64,000 nt of DNA from Shewanella sp. NFH-SH190041 (lineage in GTDB: Bacteria > Pseudomonadota > Gammaproteobacteria > Enterobacterales > Shewanellaceae): contig NZ_AP026070.1 in assembly GCF_024363255.1 (NCBI RefSeq), forward strand, positions 3,596,001 to 3,660,000, read 5' to 3'. Below the pieces are notes generated by a model. It saw only the letters and a program-made list of their open reading frames with translations. It made no database searches and had not been told where the DNA came from. Position 1 is the stretch's first letter. Every line of letters starts with the position of its first letter. Position numbers and translations under genes: made by a program. Below, one piece after another: positions 8,611 to 20,495 of this stretch.

Positions 8611-10362
8611 TTATAGCCGGCAAAGATGAATCTCCTCTTCTAATTGCTGCCAACTGATAACGCCCAAAATATTGTCTTCATCTTCATGGTAGATATATAC
8701 CTGCCCCCGATGCTGTAATTTCAACACTTGGTATGCATCATTCAAACTGGCGGTATCGCATAACCCAATCATGGGTTCTAGGGAATATTGCTGCTCAGGG
8801 TGCGGCGATAGATGAACAAGATTGTACTGGCCAACCTGCGTCTCAGCCGCAAGCGCCTCTGGCAGATTCGGTAACTGTTCTTCCAGGGACTGTGCGGCGA
8901 CTGAAGCCGTATTTTTTACCAGTAAATAACTGTGTTTGGGTACCCTATTGTTGGCTAAATCCATCGCCGTCATTACCGCAAAGTCCTTATTCAGCAACGC
9001 TCTTACGCCTAAGGTCTGCAAGCCTTTATTAATCATCGGATTGTGATACCCCAACCCCATTAAATCCAACTGCCGTAGAAAAATCGACTCACTATTCAAT
9101 AGCCGGTAAGCAATAAAAAAAGCCACGGTAGTCACAAACATACTGGGCAAAATAATGGCTGCATTATTGGTCAGCTCCAGCAACGCCACCAAAGCAGCCA
9201 TGGGGGCACTGAGACATACCCCCATCATGGCCGTCATACCAATCACGGTATACAGCCCGATATACGGGCTTAAATCAGGGAAGAGTTCAACACTGAGTAA
9301 GGCCATAATGGTGCCTATCAGCGCCCCGATACCGTAAAGCGGCCCAATTAACCCTCCGGGGATCCCAAGGCCAATGGCCGCTACCGTCGCCATCACTTTC
9401 GCCAGCAGTAACACAACCAAAAAGTTGATACTTGGTTGGCTGTGGATAGCCAAATCAATAGCCCGCTCTCCGGTGCCCAATGCTTGGGGGAAATAAAGCC
9501 CAATCGCAGCGGTAATCACCCCAGCCAACAATATTTTGCTGGTGAGTGGTACCTTAGCGGCAAGGGCCGTTACATGAATAAGCAAGGTATTAAAGCCCGC
9601 CGCACACACACCCAAAACAATGGCCACCAGCGTCAGTAGTGGGTATTGATCTACCGGCATATGGACTGCTTGGATTTGGCCGAACTCATGCACATTGCCA
9701 AACACCAGTTGGCTGGAAATTGCGCCACAAATAGCCGCCAGCATAACAGGGATAAAATAGTGAATACGGTAGTCACGAATAATGACTTCGAAAACAAAAA
9801 TCACCGCCGCAAAAGGAGAATTAAATACAGCGGCAATACCCGCAGCTATGCCGCTAGCACACATAATACGGATACTGTTGTTGGGCAGGTTACAGCGCTG
9901 GGCTAATGCACTGGCCGTAGCCGCCCCTAAATGAATGGCTGGTCCTTCTCGACCAACAGAGAAGTTACAGGCCAGCGCGAACAGGGCTTGGAAAAATTGC
10001 GCGGGGACAGTCACTAAGGGCAACTTGCCATAATTGGTGTTGAATTTGTGGATGACATAGGCAATGCCCATTCGCTTATAGCGCTGCGAGCCCACGGCAA
10101 TGGTCAGACGGATTAAGACGGCACCGATAATCGGCAGCAAGATGCGCCAGTCAGTAATCAAGCCGCTAAAATCCATCACACTGATATGGGTGATGCTATC
10201 CAGCCAGTCGATACACAGGCGTAACAGAATAATCACAGCTGACGCCGCACAGGCAAACAATAATGCTAGTGCACAAAGCGGCACACTGGTTTTAGCCTGA
10301 GAGAGTTGCTCCCGTAGTTCTTCCTGCCAAAAGTGACGGAGTTTTGCCAAGATTATTAGCAT
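8611..10362 (-). CDS. ClC-family chloride channel/transporter with C-terminal CBS-like region
   Basis: The protein is a multi-pass inner-membrane ClC anion channel or Cl-/H+ exchanger of about 583 residues. The conserved GREGPAIHLG holds the gating glutamate, and GIPGGLIGPLYG matches the second anion-site loop. The N-terminal GSGIP selectivity loop of ClcA is not recognisable; the corresponding region reads GSQRYKRMG. After the last membrane helix (near residue 435) comes about 140 residues of soluble sequence with CBS-like features (FAVMTAMDLANNRVP, LGVISWQQLEEE). I chose the ATG at 10360-10362 over an in-frame GTG at 10380; neither has a clear ribosome site. The next gene upstream, chrA, has the same strand but lies about 215 bases away. 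Confidence 0.85.
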   Translation of the reverse strand: MLIILAKLRHFWQEELREQLSQAKTSVPLCALALLFACAASAVIILLRLCIDWLDSITHISVMDFSGLITDWRILLPIIGAVLIRLTIAVGSQRYKRMGIAYVIHKFNTNYGKLPLVTVPAQFFQALFALACNFSVGREGPAIHLGAATASALAQRCNLPNNSIRIMCASGIAAGIAAVFNSPFAAVIFVFEVIIRDYRIHYFIPVMLAAICGAISSQLVFGNVHEFGQIQAVHMPVDQYPLLTLVAIVLGVCAAGFNTLLIHVTALAAKVPLTSKILLAGVITAAIGLYFPQALGTGERAIDLAIHSQPSINFLVVLLLAKVMATVAAIGLGIPGGLIGPLYGIGALIGTIMALLSVELFPDLSPYIGLYTVIGMTAMMGVCLSAPMAALVALLELTNNAAIILPSMFVTTVAFFIAYRLLNSESIFLRQLDLMGLGYHNPMINKGLQTLGVRALLNKDFAVMTAMDLANNRVPKHSYLLVKNTASVAAQSLEEQLPNLPEALAAETQVGQYNLVHLSPHPEQQYSLEPMIGLCDTASLNDAYQVLKLQHRGQVYIYHEDEDNILGVISWQQLEEEIHLCRL

Positions 10363-10576
10363 GCTAATGTCGCAACCCACATCAGATTATTCAATTAATA
10401 ACAATAGTTAAGGGGTTATATGTGTCAAGTCACCCTCTCAGTCTCAATCCCGGTATCCCAAGTCCCACCACAATAAAGACACGCAAGAAGTCACGGATAA
10501 ATAAGATATATGGTTGTATCAGATGCGCTACAGAGAGGAGGCCGCAAGAGAGTAACAAAAGTGCCTATTGATGGTT

Positions 10577-11791
10577 TTACAGACCCACCAGCATCATCCC
10601 TACCACTGCAAACCCTGCCACCAGCAACACAATATGAACCCGCCTTAGCTTTAATAGCCCAAACCCAAGCAGTACCAGTGCCATATCGGTAGCAGTTAAC
10701 ACGCCGGAGAGAAAAACCGGCTGATAAAGTGCGGCCAACAGCAGCCCAACCACAGCAGCATTAATCCCGGCAACTATCGCTGCAATATTGGGTCGTTGTG
10801 CAAGGCTGTGCCAAGCCTGCATAAAGGCTAGTAAGAGTAAAAATCCGGGCAGGAAAATCGCCAAGGTTGCCACAATGGCACCCAACAGTGGGTAACTGAG
10901 CCACATTTCCGCGCCAAGAAACGTCGCCAAAGTAAACATGGGGCCTGGCACTGCTTGCGCCAAAGCATACCCGAGCATAAATCGGTCGGCACTGAGCTCC
11001 CCCGCCACGGCTGTCTGCAATAATGGCAAGACCACATGTCCACCGCCAAAGACTAAAGCGCCCGTCTGATAAAACTGCCCAAACAGCCCCGCGAGGGAAT
11101 CGGAATACGCGGTTGTCAGCGCAAACAGCAGCAGTAGCGTAAATATCAGCACATATCCCCAGCGGACAGGCACAGAGGCTGAAACGCCCTCACTAGTATC
11201 ATAAGAAGTTTCATACATAGGCTCAGCAGCCACATTCCGAGCTACATGCACGCCACGGCCCATGCGGTCGCCAAGCAGCCACCATCCTAGCAGCGCGCCG
11301 CCAATCAGGATGAATAACTGCACTGCCATCACAGGCCATAGCAAGATCACCACGGCGGCACCTAGCATAATGCCCCGCGCTTCTGCCCGTTGACAAAACT
11401 GCTGGAACATCGCAGTAACCGCATCCGCTACCACCACAACCGCTAATAGCTTTAACCCATGTACCGCGCCTTGAAATAAACTGCTTTCTAACCAGATACT
11501 GCTGGTCACAGCCATCAAATACAGCAATAAAAAAGATGGCAGGGTAAAACCTAAAAAAGCGGCGATAGCACCAGTAATCCTTCCGCGGTGATACCCGATT
11601 GCAAAGCCGATCTGACTGGATGAAGGACCGGGTAAGAATTGGCTCAAAGCGACAATACTGGCGTAATGACGATCATCCAGCCAATTCAGCTCAGAGACAA
11701 AAGTTCGACGAAAGTAACCAATATGCGCAGCCGGGCCACCAAAACTGACCCAGCCCAGCACAAAAAAACGGGTGAAAATCTGCCAAATCAT
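10577..11791 (-). CDS. chrA: Chromate efflux transporter, two-domain ChrA
   Basis: This 404-residue inner-membrane protein of the CHR family carries both homologous halves. The first has GWVSFGGPAAHIGYFRR near residue 13 and the second GALVFGGGHVVLPLLQ near residue 240; each FGG motif is a family signature. About ten hydrophobic segments are visible. Known members export chromate, sometimes by exchange with sulfate. The ATG at 11791 is preceded on its strand by GGAGTTATCAGG, a good ribosome site. There is no chrB-like regulator beside it, so chromate as substrate rests on family membership only. Confidence 0.88.
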   Translation of the reverse strand: MIWQIFTRFFVLGWVSFGGPAAHIGYFRRTFVSELNWLDDRHYASIVALSQFLPGPSSSQIGFAIGYHRGRITGAIAAFLGFTLPSFLLLYLMAVTSSIWLESSLFQGAVHGLKLLAVVVVADAVTAMFQQFCQRAEARGIMLGAAVVILLWPVMAVQLFILIGGALLGWWLLGDRMGRGVHVARNVAAEPMYETSYDTSEGVSASVPVRWGYVLIFTLLLLFALTTAYSDSLAGLFGQFYQTGALVFGGGHVVLPLLQTAVAGELSADRFMLGYALAQAVPGPMFTLATFLGAEMWLSYPLLGAIVATLAIFLPGFLLLLAFMQAWHSLAQRPNIAAIVAGINAAVVGLLLAALYQPVFLSGVLTATDMALVLLGFGLLKLRRVHIVLLVAGFAVVGMMLVGL

Positions 11792-11852
11792 CCTGATAAC
11801 TCCATATTTTGCCCATCATGTAACGCCCAAACGCTGTTGATGCCGCTTTAGC

Positions 11853-12011
11853 TCAGTCGAGCGACTCCTGCTTACCCTTCTCCACTTCAATCAAATGACC
11901 AATCTCGTTGCTATCGGATAACACATTCAATAAACACAGCATTACCGGGCAATGTTCGAGTACAAAGCACAGCATTCTCTCGCCAATATTACTCACCCGG
12001 CAAAGCAACAT
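11853..12011 (-). CDS. Possible small ORF upstream of chrA
   Basis: An open frame of 52 codons starts at ATG 12009-12011 (MLLCRVSNIGERMLCFVLEH) and stops at 11853, about 60 bases before chrA on the same strand. It has no evident ribosome site and I recognise no family. It could be a leader peptide, a gene remnant or chance. The surrounding 11792-12130 stretch otherwise holds only the divergent upstream regions of chrA and katG. Confidence 0.2.
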   Translation of the reverse strand: MLLCRVSNIGERMLCFVLEHCPVMLCLLNVLSDSNEIGHLIEVEKGKQESLD

Positions 12012-12070
12012 TTATTTAACCGTTAAAACCCATTATTGCTACCGGTTTTATTAATTAGACTCTCATGTAA

Positions 12071-14314
<2,244 letters not shown>

Positions 14315-14834
14315 CACTTGCTTTAGTTCAATCAGGGGGCGGACGTTAAGCCTGCCCCTGTAACATCACTGGGCAGCGCACTCATCAAGCATAACAAAAT
14401 AGCCCCCCACTTTATGGTGTATTTGATTTAAGCCAGCTAGCCAATCAAACTGTGAGTCACGGCGGCCGAAAAGCAAGCTGTGTAACCCGTTTTAATATCG
14501 GCTTATGTTGCAGCTTATACTTGGGGTATTTCCCCATTCCTTGGCTTGATTGATCAATCGGCCCACCAGATTTCATCTCTTTTGTTTAGGTCATATTGGT
14601 TTCGAGCTTGACCGTCAAAACCGAGGAAGAAAAAAGCAATTCGTAACATCACGTTTTATTTAGCTATTTTCTCTTTGTATCAAAGATGGATACAGAAGTC
14701 ATTTTTCAGCATAAATAACCGCACATTTAGATTTTACAATTAATTATCACTATCCTAACATTAGTTGTCAGAGACTTAATTCACCCCAGCATTGCCTGAT
14801 GCTCTGCATATAACGGCCATACCGGAGATAACCG
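14315..14834. other. Gene-free stretch between katG and the pilin genes
   Basis: About 520 bases with no convincing ORF. A weak GC-rich inverted repeat (CAGGGG...CCCCTG, near 14333-14361) just after katG lacks a T run, so it is a doubtful terminator. The last 200 bases are AT-rich and must hold the promoter of the pilin cluster; I see no clear -35/-10 pair. Confidence 0.5.
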
Positions 14835-15422
14835 ATGAACATTGTGCGACATAAGATGAAGAAAAACCGAGGTTTTACCCTGATTGAACTGGTTGTAGTC
14901 ATTATTATTCTTGGCATTCTGGCCGTCACGGCCGTGCCAAAATTTCTCAACTTCAAAGAAGATGCCATCGCTGCAACCTATTCAGGTTATATGGCCGCAT
15001 TAAAGGATGGTATGAAACTGGCTAAATCCCGCTGGTATCTAGATGGCAAACAAAGCCCAGTAGAAATCAATGGCGTACAGATGTATTTCACCAGTAAAGG
15101 CGTACCTAAAGCTGTTGGGACAAATACGACAGGTGATACGACCAATGCAGCTAACTGCGCAGCTATTTGGAATGCTGTTGTTAAAAGCTCCCAACGTATG
15201 AAGCTATACGGCACGGCAGGTTGTGTCGAAAATGGTTTCACCCAATGTGATATGTACTCCATTGGTGCCGATCAGGTGGATGGCGGCCCAAATGCTGCCT
15301 GTCGCTTTCGGGTAGTGAAAGAGGATGGTTCTGTTGCTCGTATTGAAGATATCGTTTATCGCATCAGTGATGGCATTGTTCGCTGTCATAATTCCGCATC
15401 AAACACCCCCTGCTTCCAATAG
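14835..15422 (+). CDS. Type IV pilin, MSHA-like, copy 1 of 3
   Basis: A 195-residue class IVa-type prepilin. A short basic leader ends in the prepilin peptidase site (KKNRG^FTLIELVVV), followed by the hydrophobic stalk helix IIILGILAVTAVPKFLNF, which resembles MSHA major pilins. The globular part has six cysteines (in NCAAIW, TAGCVEN, QCDMY, AACRF, RCHN and PCFQ) that probably form disulphides. GGAG lies 8 bases before ATG 14835; an in-frame ATG at 14856 would give a shorter leader. It heads a tandem array of three paralogues with 55- and 82-base gaps. No assembly ATPase, platform or peptidase gene is nearby, so it must use machinery encoded elsewhere. Confidence 0.9.
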   Translation: MNIVRHKMKKNRGFTLIELVVVIIILGILAVTAVPKFLNFKEDAIAATYSGYMAALKDGMKLAKSRWYLDGKQSPVEINGVQMYFTSKGVPKAVGTNTTGDTTNAANCAAIWNAVVKSSQRMKLYGTAGCVENGFTQCDMYSIGADQVDGGPNAACRFRVVKEDGSVARIEDIVYRISDGIVRCHNSASNTPCFQ

Positions 15423-15477
15423 TTCTGTTTCAAACTAACAGACGTAGCACTAATTAATAGATCAAAGAGGTTCACCA

Positions 15478-16050
15478 ATGCACACAAGTAAGCCTAAGGG
15501 GTTCACCCTGATTGAACTGGTTGTCGTCATTATTATCCTCGGTATTTTAGCTGTTACTGCGGTGCCTAAGTTTCTTAATTTTAAAGAAGATGCCATTGCA
15601 GCTACTTACTCTGGTTATATGGCCGCACTAAAAGATGGTATGAAATTAGCCAAATCCCGCTGGTATTTGGATGGGAAGCAAAGCCCTGTGGAAGTCAATG
15701 GCGTACAAATGTATTTCACCAGTAAAGGCGTCCCTAAAGCCGTAGGCACAGATACGACTGGTGATACAACTAATTTGACTAACTGTGCCGCGATTTGGAA
15801 TGCACTCGTTAAAAGCTCTCAAATCATGCGCCCGTATGGTACCGCCGGATGCCAAGATGGCAACCTATCTCAATGTGACATGTATACCATCGGCGCGGAT
15901 GCAGTTGATGGTGGCCCTAATGCAGCCTGCCGTTTCAGAGTCGTTAAAGAAGATAAATCAGGAGCAAGAATTGAAGATATTGTTTATCGTCTCAGTAATG
16001 GTTTAGTCCTCTGCCATAACTCAGCGTCTACCACCCCTTGCTTCCAATAA
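15478..16050 (+). CDS. Type IV pilin, MSHA-like, copy 2 of 3
   Basis: A 190-residue prepilin with leader MHTSKPKG^FTLIE and the same stalk helix as copy 1. The first 80 or so mature residues match copy 1 almost exactly. The main differences fall between the first cysteine and the QCDMY cysteine (KSSQIMRPYGTAGCQDGNLS here) and near the C-terminus (YRLSNGLVLCHN). All six cysteines are kept. AAAGAGG precedes ATG 15478. At DNA level many third codon positions differ from copy 1, so the duplication is not recent. It is likely cotranscribed with copies 1 and 3. Confidence 0.9.
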   Translation: MHTSKPKGFTLIELVVVIIILGILAVTAVPKFLNFKEDAIAATYSGYMAALKDGMKLAKSRWYLDGKQSPVEVNGVQMYFTSKGVPKAVGTDTTGDTTNLTNCAAIWNALVKSSQIMRPYGTAGCQDGNLSQCDMYTIGADAVDGGPNAACRFRVVKEDKSGARIEDIVYRLSNGLVLCHNSASTTPCFQ

Positions 16051-16132
16051 TGCCACACCAGCCATCATGGCAGTTCGAACGATCTGCCTTAGCTTTTTTC
16101 AGCCCCAAGTATCTGCCACAAAAGGAGTCCTC

Positions 16133-16714
16133 ATGACAGGAAAATCGCGCAAGCAATCATCAGGCTTTACTCTAATTGAATTGGTGGTTGTTATTATCAT
16201 TCTTGGTATTTTAGCTGTCACCGCGGTTCCCAAATTTCTTAACTTTAAAGAAGATGCTATTGCCGCAACCTACTCTGGTTATATGGCCGTACTAAAAGAT
16301 GGTATGAAATTAGCCAAATCTCGCTGGTATTTAGATGGCAAACAAAGTCCAGTTGAAGTCAATGGCGTACAGATGTATTTCACCAGTAAGGGTGTACCTA
16401 AAGCCGTAGGCACAAATACCACTGGCGATACCACCAACGCCGCGAATTGCGCCGCGATTTGGAATGCACTCGTTAAAAGTTCTCAAGTGATGAAAAATTA
16501 TAATTCCACCGGTTGCGCTATAGGAAATTTCTCCCAATGTGATATGTATACCATAGGTGCGGATGCAGTTGATGGTGGCCCCAATGCAGCCTGCCGTTTC
16601 CGAGTGGTTAAAGAAGATAAATCTGAAGCCAGACTAGAAGATATTGTCTACCGCATTAATGACGGCATTGTTCGCTGTCATTTGGCGGCAACTACTACAC
16701 CGTGTTTCCAATAA
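16133..16714 (+). CDS. Type IV pilin, MSHA-like, copy 3 of 3
   Basis: A 193-residue prepilin with leader MTGKSRKQSSG^FTLIE. I start at ATG 16133 because AAGGAG lies at 16122-16127; an upstream in-frame ATG at 16067 would give an oversized leader. The stalk and first 80 mature residues match the other copies except single changes such as GYMAVLKDG for GYMAALKDG. The variable patch reads KSSQVMKNYNSTGCAIGNFS. Six cysteines are conserved. A strong terminator follows. Which copy is the major structural subunit cannot be told from sequence. Confidence 0.9.
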   Translation: MTGKSRKQSSGFTLIELVVVIIILGILAVTAVPKFLNFKEDAIAATYSGYMAVLKDGMKLAKSRWYLDGKQSPVEVNGVQMYFTSKGVPKAVGTNTTGDTTNAANCAAIWNALVKSSQVMKNYNSTGCAIGNFSQCDMYTIGADAVDGGPNAACRFRVVKEDKSEARLEDIVYRINDGIVRCHLAATTTPCFQ

Positions 16715-16734
16715 TCAACCGAATAATGACATAA

Positions 16735-16765
16735 AAAAACGGAAGCGATTAGCTTCCGTTTTTTT
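16735..16765. terminator. Bidirectional terminator between the pilin cluster and kdsA
   Basis: A perfect stem AAACGGAAGC/GCTTCCGTTT with a 5-base loop has an A run on the left and a T run on the right, so it can end both the pilin transcript and the convergent kdsA transcript. Confidence 0.9.
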
Positions 16766-16777
16766 GTGCCGCAAATA

Positions 16778-17641
<864 letters not shown>

Positions 17642-17717
17642 TCAGCCGGCCGCAATCTGCACCGGTACCATAGGTTAAGGCGGAATTATAACCCCAATAC
17701 TATAGTTAAAGTTAGAC

Positions 17718-18770
17718 CTAAGACTTTTCCTTTGCCTCAACAACTTGAGTAACCCAATCCGGCATAGGATCTACCCCACCCGGGATACCACGGCACTCCC
17801 CAGTTGAAAATGAACCACTTCGCTGAAATCCTTTACCATCAAATACCCAGGAATCGCGACTCCAACAATCACCAAGGCCTCGGGCTTTAAAGTCATTTTG
17901 CAACACGCCATCACGAAAATCCGTTGCCTCAACGTTCTGAAATATTGCTTTGTCAGGGTGCGCAGGTTCAATCAACCAAACAGCTAAACCATAGTTATAT
18001 GCCGCCATCCAGCAAAGTGTTGTGACCAATTCAGTACCATTAGCTAAAGTAACAGTCGAAATTTCTTGCTGCTCGTCAGATACACTATCGCAGCCAGAAT
18101 CATCATTATCCCCATTTGCATCATCATTTCTTTGTAATATCTGTAATAACTGCTTATAACGAAGAGAGCCTTCAGCAACCTGAGTTAATTTACCTCGTCC
18201 CCCATAATTAATTATTTGGGGAGGCAATGCTGCTGGCGGTACCGTCATTTCATCTCGATGACCTTTAACAATGATGGCGGATGGCGTCTGTAATCTTCCC
18301 TGAAATTCATCCATTTTGCGAAATACGGCGCTGGAACCAGCAGCTGAAATTGACCACTGTCTCTGAGCATCCCCCACGGTAATACGCGCCTTATGCGCCA
18401 TCACTGCCAATAGGGCGTTAACCTGTTTATCAGTCAAAACTGAGTTAGGAGTATTACTAAGAGCACCGAAATTTTTACCATTAATATATAAAGAAAAACT
18501 TGTTGGGGAGGGATCATCTCCGAATGTCATTCCAAGATAAATTTTTCCCGTAACCCGAGTATCAGGCCCCGCAGCTCGGGTCAACATCACAGCCACCGGA
18601 TGTTCACTGTCCTCCTGAGCATAACCGACAGCACGGCAAGTCCCTGTATTGTCACAAACTAACAGCCAATCTTTGTGATTAAAACTCATCCCTTCAAATG
18701 CTTGCGCTGCATCTGTGATTACAACAGACACAAACCCAATCAATACCGCCAACCAATGACACCGCCTCAC
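17718..18770 (-). CDS. DUF1176 family exported protein
   Basis: A 350-residue protein with an N-terminal signal peptide (hydrophobic WLAVLIGFVSVVI, cleavage near DAAQA-F). The mature start WLLVCDNTGTCRAVGY is the hallmark of DUF1176, a family of periplasmic proteins of unknown function found in many Proteobacteria. Several cysteines (CDNTGTC, CDSV, CWMAAY, DCW, ECRG) could form disulphides. The gene lies between sirB1 and kdsA on the same strand but outside the usual operon content, with a terminator in front of it at about 18880. It reads toward kdsA with an 88-base gap. Confidence 0.8.
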   Translation of the reverse strand: MRRCHWLAVLIGFVSVVITDAAQAFEGMSFNHKDWLLVCDNTGTCRAVGYAQEDSEHPVAVMLTRAAGPDTRVTGKIYLGMTFGDDPSPTSFSLYINGKNFGALSNTPNSVLTDKQVNALLAVMAHKARITVGDAQRQWSISAAGSSAVFRKMDEFQGRLQTPSAIIVKGHRDEMTVPPAALPPQIINYGGRGKLTQVAEGSLRYKQLLQILQRNDDANGDNDDSGCDSVSDEQQEISTVTLANGTELVTTLCWMAAYNYGLAVWLIEPAHPDKAIFQNVEATDFRDGVLQNDFKARGLGDCWSRDSWVFDGKGFQRSGSFSTGECRGIPGGVDPMPDWVTQVVEAKEKS

Positions 18771-18867
18771 AATATTTCCTCATGCCTTTAAAATACAGAT
18801 AGTTATCTGTTAGTGACGACCTGCTTAACGGGGAAATCAAATTGAAACCAAATAAAAGGTAAGAAAA

Positions 18868-18894
18868 ATAAAAAGCGCTCTTAATAGAGCGCCT
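18868..18894 (-). terminator. Terminator downstream of sirB1
   Basis: On the minus strand GGCGCTCT-ATTA-AGAGCGCT is followed by TTTTATTTTT. It separates the sirB2-sirB1 transcript from the DUF1176 gene. Confidence 0.75.
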
Positions 18895-18937
18895 TATAAC
18901 CATAAGTACCGAACCTAAAACTTAGAAGATCGATCTA

Positions 18938-19750
18938 TTAATGAAACACTTCTGATTGACCATTTAATTCCCGTAATTGAATTTTCACTAATTCAATCAA
19001 CGGATCATGCGGGCTCTGCTCAATAAAAAACGCGAGATCAGATGCTGCCAGCGTAATGCATCCCAATTGCTGGGCAATAAATGCCCGTTCACGATGCAAG
19101 TGAACATCATCCGGATGCCAATTGAGCAACAAGTTACAGCAAGCCATTGCTACCTCAAAACGCTTGCTAACAATACAGCCTGCTTTCATTTCATGTAGCA
19201 TTCGGGTCAACAGCCGATCATTACCCACAGGTTTAAGATAAGCAGGCTTAAATGGAGCGCAGTCGCCTAACTCTCCACGTACCAATGCATGCATATAATG
19301 GCGGCTGACGGCTTTTCCTGTCAGAGGATCAAGGTAGCTCAATTCATTATTTATGCGGCATAACAGCAAGGTATGACCCGGGAGTAATACCGGCTCAAGG
19401 GGTAAGTCGAGCTGTTTTGCCAGTTGCATTAATACCACGGCCAATGTGGTACTGTTGCCCTGACGCGAGGTCAGACAATGGCCTAAATCTGCCGCTTCAA
19501 CACTGAAATAATCTTCCCGGGCACAGAATCCCAGATCTTGATAAAACCAGTGCAATAGTGCTGCGAAACGCTGCTGCTGATCGACCAGATAATGGCTCAG
19601 CACAGAGCCGGCCAATTCATACCAGGCCCAACTGGCAGCCTGCAAATTAGAAAGCCCCAACTGAGCTGAAATCTCGAGGGCGGTTTCCGGCAGGGTTATC
19701 GCCTGACGGTCCAATTCAAATTTAGTATCAGCAAAAGAAATACTAGACAT
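18938..19750 (-). CDS. sirB1: SirB1 family protein (transglutaminase-like plus TPR-like C-terminus)
   Basis: The 270-residue protein matches the SirB1/transglutaminase-like family that accompanies prmC and kdsA in gammaproteobacteria. The segment TSRQGNSTTLAVVLMQLAKQ followed by VLLPGHTLLLC resembles the family's core, with His in PGHTLLL. The C-terminal 90 residues have helical repeats like TPRs (NLLLNWHPDDVHLHRERAF). No signal peptide is seen. It overlaps sirB2 by one base (TAATG), indicating translational coupling. The molecular function is not established. Confidence 0.85.
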   Translation of the reverse strand: MSSISFADTKFELDRQAITLPETALEISAQLGLSNLQAASWAWYELAGSVLSHYLVDQQQRFAALLHWFYQDLGFCAREDYFSVEAADLGHCLTSRQGNSTTLAVVLMQLAKQLDLPLEPVLLPGHTLLLCRINNELSYLDPLTGKAVSRHYMHALVRGELGDCAPFKPAYLKPVGNDRLLTRMLHEMKAGCIVSKRFEVAMACCNLLLNWHPDDVHLHRERAFIAQQLGCITLAASDLAFFIEQSPHDPLIELVKIQLRELNGQSEVFH

Positions 19751-20145
19751 TAACCAATCAATACCGCTTGTTTAAAATGAGCCAATTTGGCGGCGTACAT
19801 CAACCAACCTAATGCACCGACAAAAGCAAAAATACGGAACAGCTTGCCCCGATCCTGTTGCATCGCCATCACGCCTAGCAGGATATAGGCAGCCACAGCA
19901 CCAATTTTTTCGGTCAACCAAGGATCCACAAACGGATATTGATTGATCATAAAACACAGTAAGACACCAGACAGCAGCAAAAATGTGTCAATCACATGGG
20001 GAGCGACTTTAAGAAACTTCTTTTCCATCACTGCGGAGCGACGCATCTGCAACACAAAGCGCACAATAAAAAACAGCACACTGACTGCAATCAGTAATAA
20101 ATGAGTGTGTTTAACTGCCGGGTAAAGACTGTAAAAAGTGTCCAT
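19750..20145 (-). CDS. sirB2: SirB2 family integral membrane protein
   Basis: A 131-residue inner-membrane protein with about four hydrophobic segments (LLLIAVSVLFFIVRFVL; VIDTFLLLSGVLLCFMI; IGAVAAYILLGVMAM; IFAFVGALGWLMYAAKLA). Its size, the basic loop after TM1 (QMRRSAVMEKKF) and its position next to sirB1 fit the SirB2 family. I start at the ATG at 20143-20145 (MDTFYSLYPAVKHTHLLL), which begins just before TM1; an upstream in-frame start at 20205 would add 20 hydrophilic residues without homology I can see. Function unknown. Confidence 0.85.
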   Translation of the reverse strand: MDTFYSLYPAVKHTHLLLIAVSVLFFIVRFVLQMRRSAVMEKKFLKVAPHVIDTFLLLSGVLLCFMINQYPFVDPWLTEKIGAVAAYILLGVMAMQQDRGKLFRIFAFVGALGWLMYAAKLAHFKQAVLIG

Positions 20146-20430
20146 ATTGGTCCATCGGTGCCGAAACGGGTCAAACAGTGTACCCGATTGCACCTGCGAT
20201 ACCAATCACATGGCGGCGATAAGCCTTATCGCTTAAGCGACATTATCCCACAGCAGATATCGCATCTAAATCTACCGAGTGCTACTGAGAACAAAAAATA
20301 CACTCCAGAATACATGTATCCTGCTAACGCTTAGTTAAGATGGGGGCGCATAGCTTTTTTTCAACTCCCCAGCCAATTACACAGCGCTTTATTTTCTTCA
20401 CTAAACCCTATTTCAAACATCAAAATGACA
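20146..20430. other. Intergenic stretch between prmC and sirB2
   Basis: About 285 bases that hold the sirB2 upstream region. No ORF or convincing promoter could be identified. The gap and the terminator at 20431-20464 split what is one operon in enterobacteria. Confidence 0.5.
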
Positions 20431-20464
20431 ATAAAAATGCCCCACTAAAATAAGCGGGGCATAA
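20431..20464 (-). terminator. Terminator downstream of prmC
   Basis: On the minus strand ATGCCCC...GGGGCAT forms a stem with a 12-base loop and is followed by TTTTTATT. It probably ends the hemA-prfA-prmC transcript. Confidence 0.75.
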
Positions 20465-20495
20465 AAGGAAACTATCAATGTGTTATACGGTTAGC

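Noticed and set aside
14315..14834. Inverted repeat CAGGGG...CCCCTG after katG as a terminator
   Set aside because: The stem is short, the loop is long and there is no T run.
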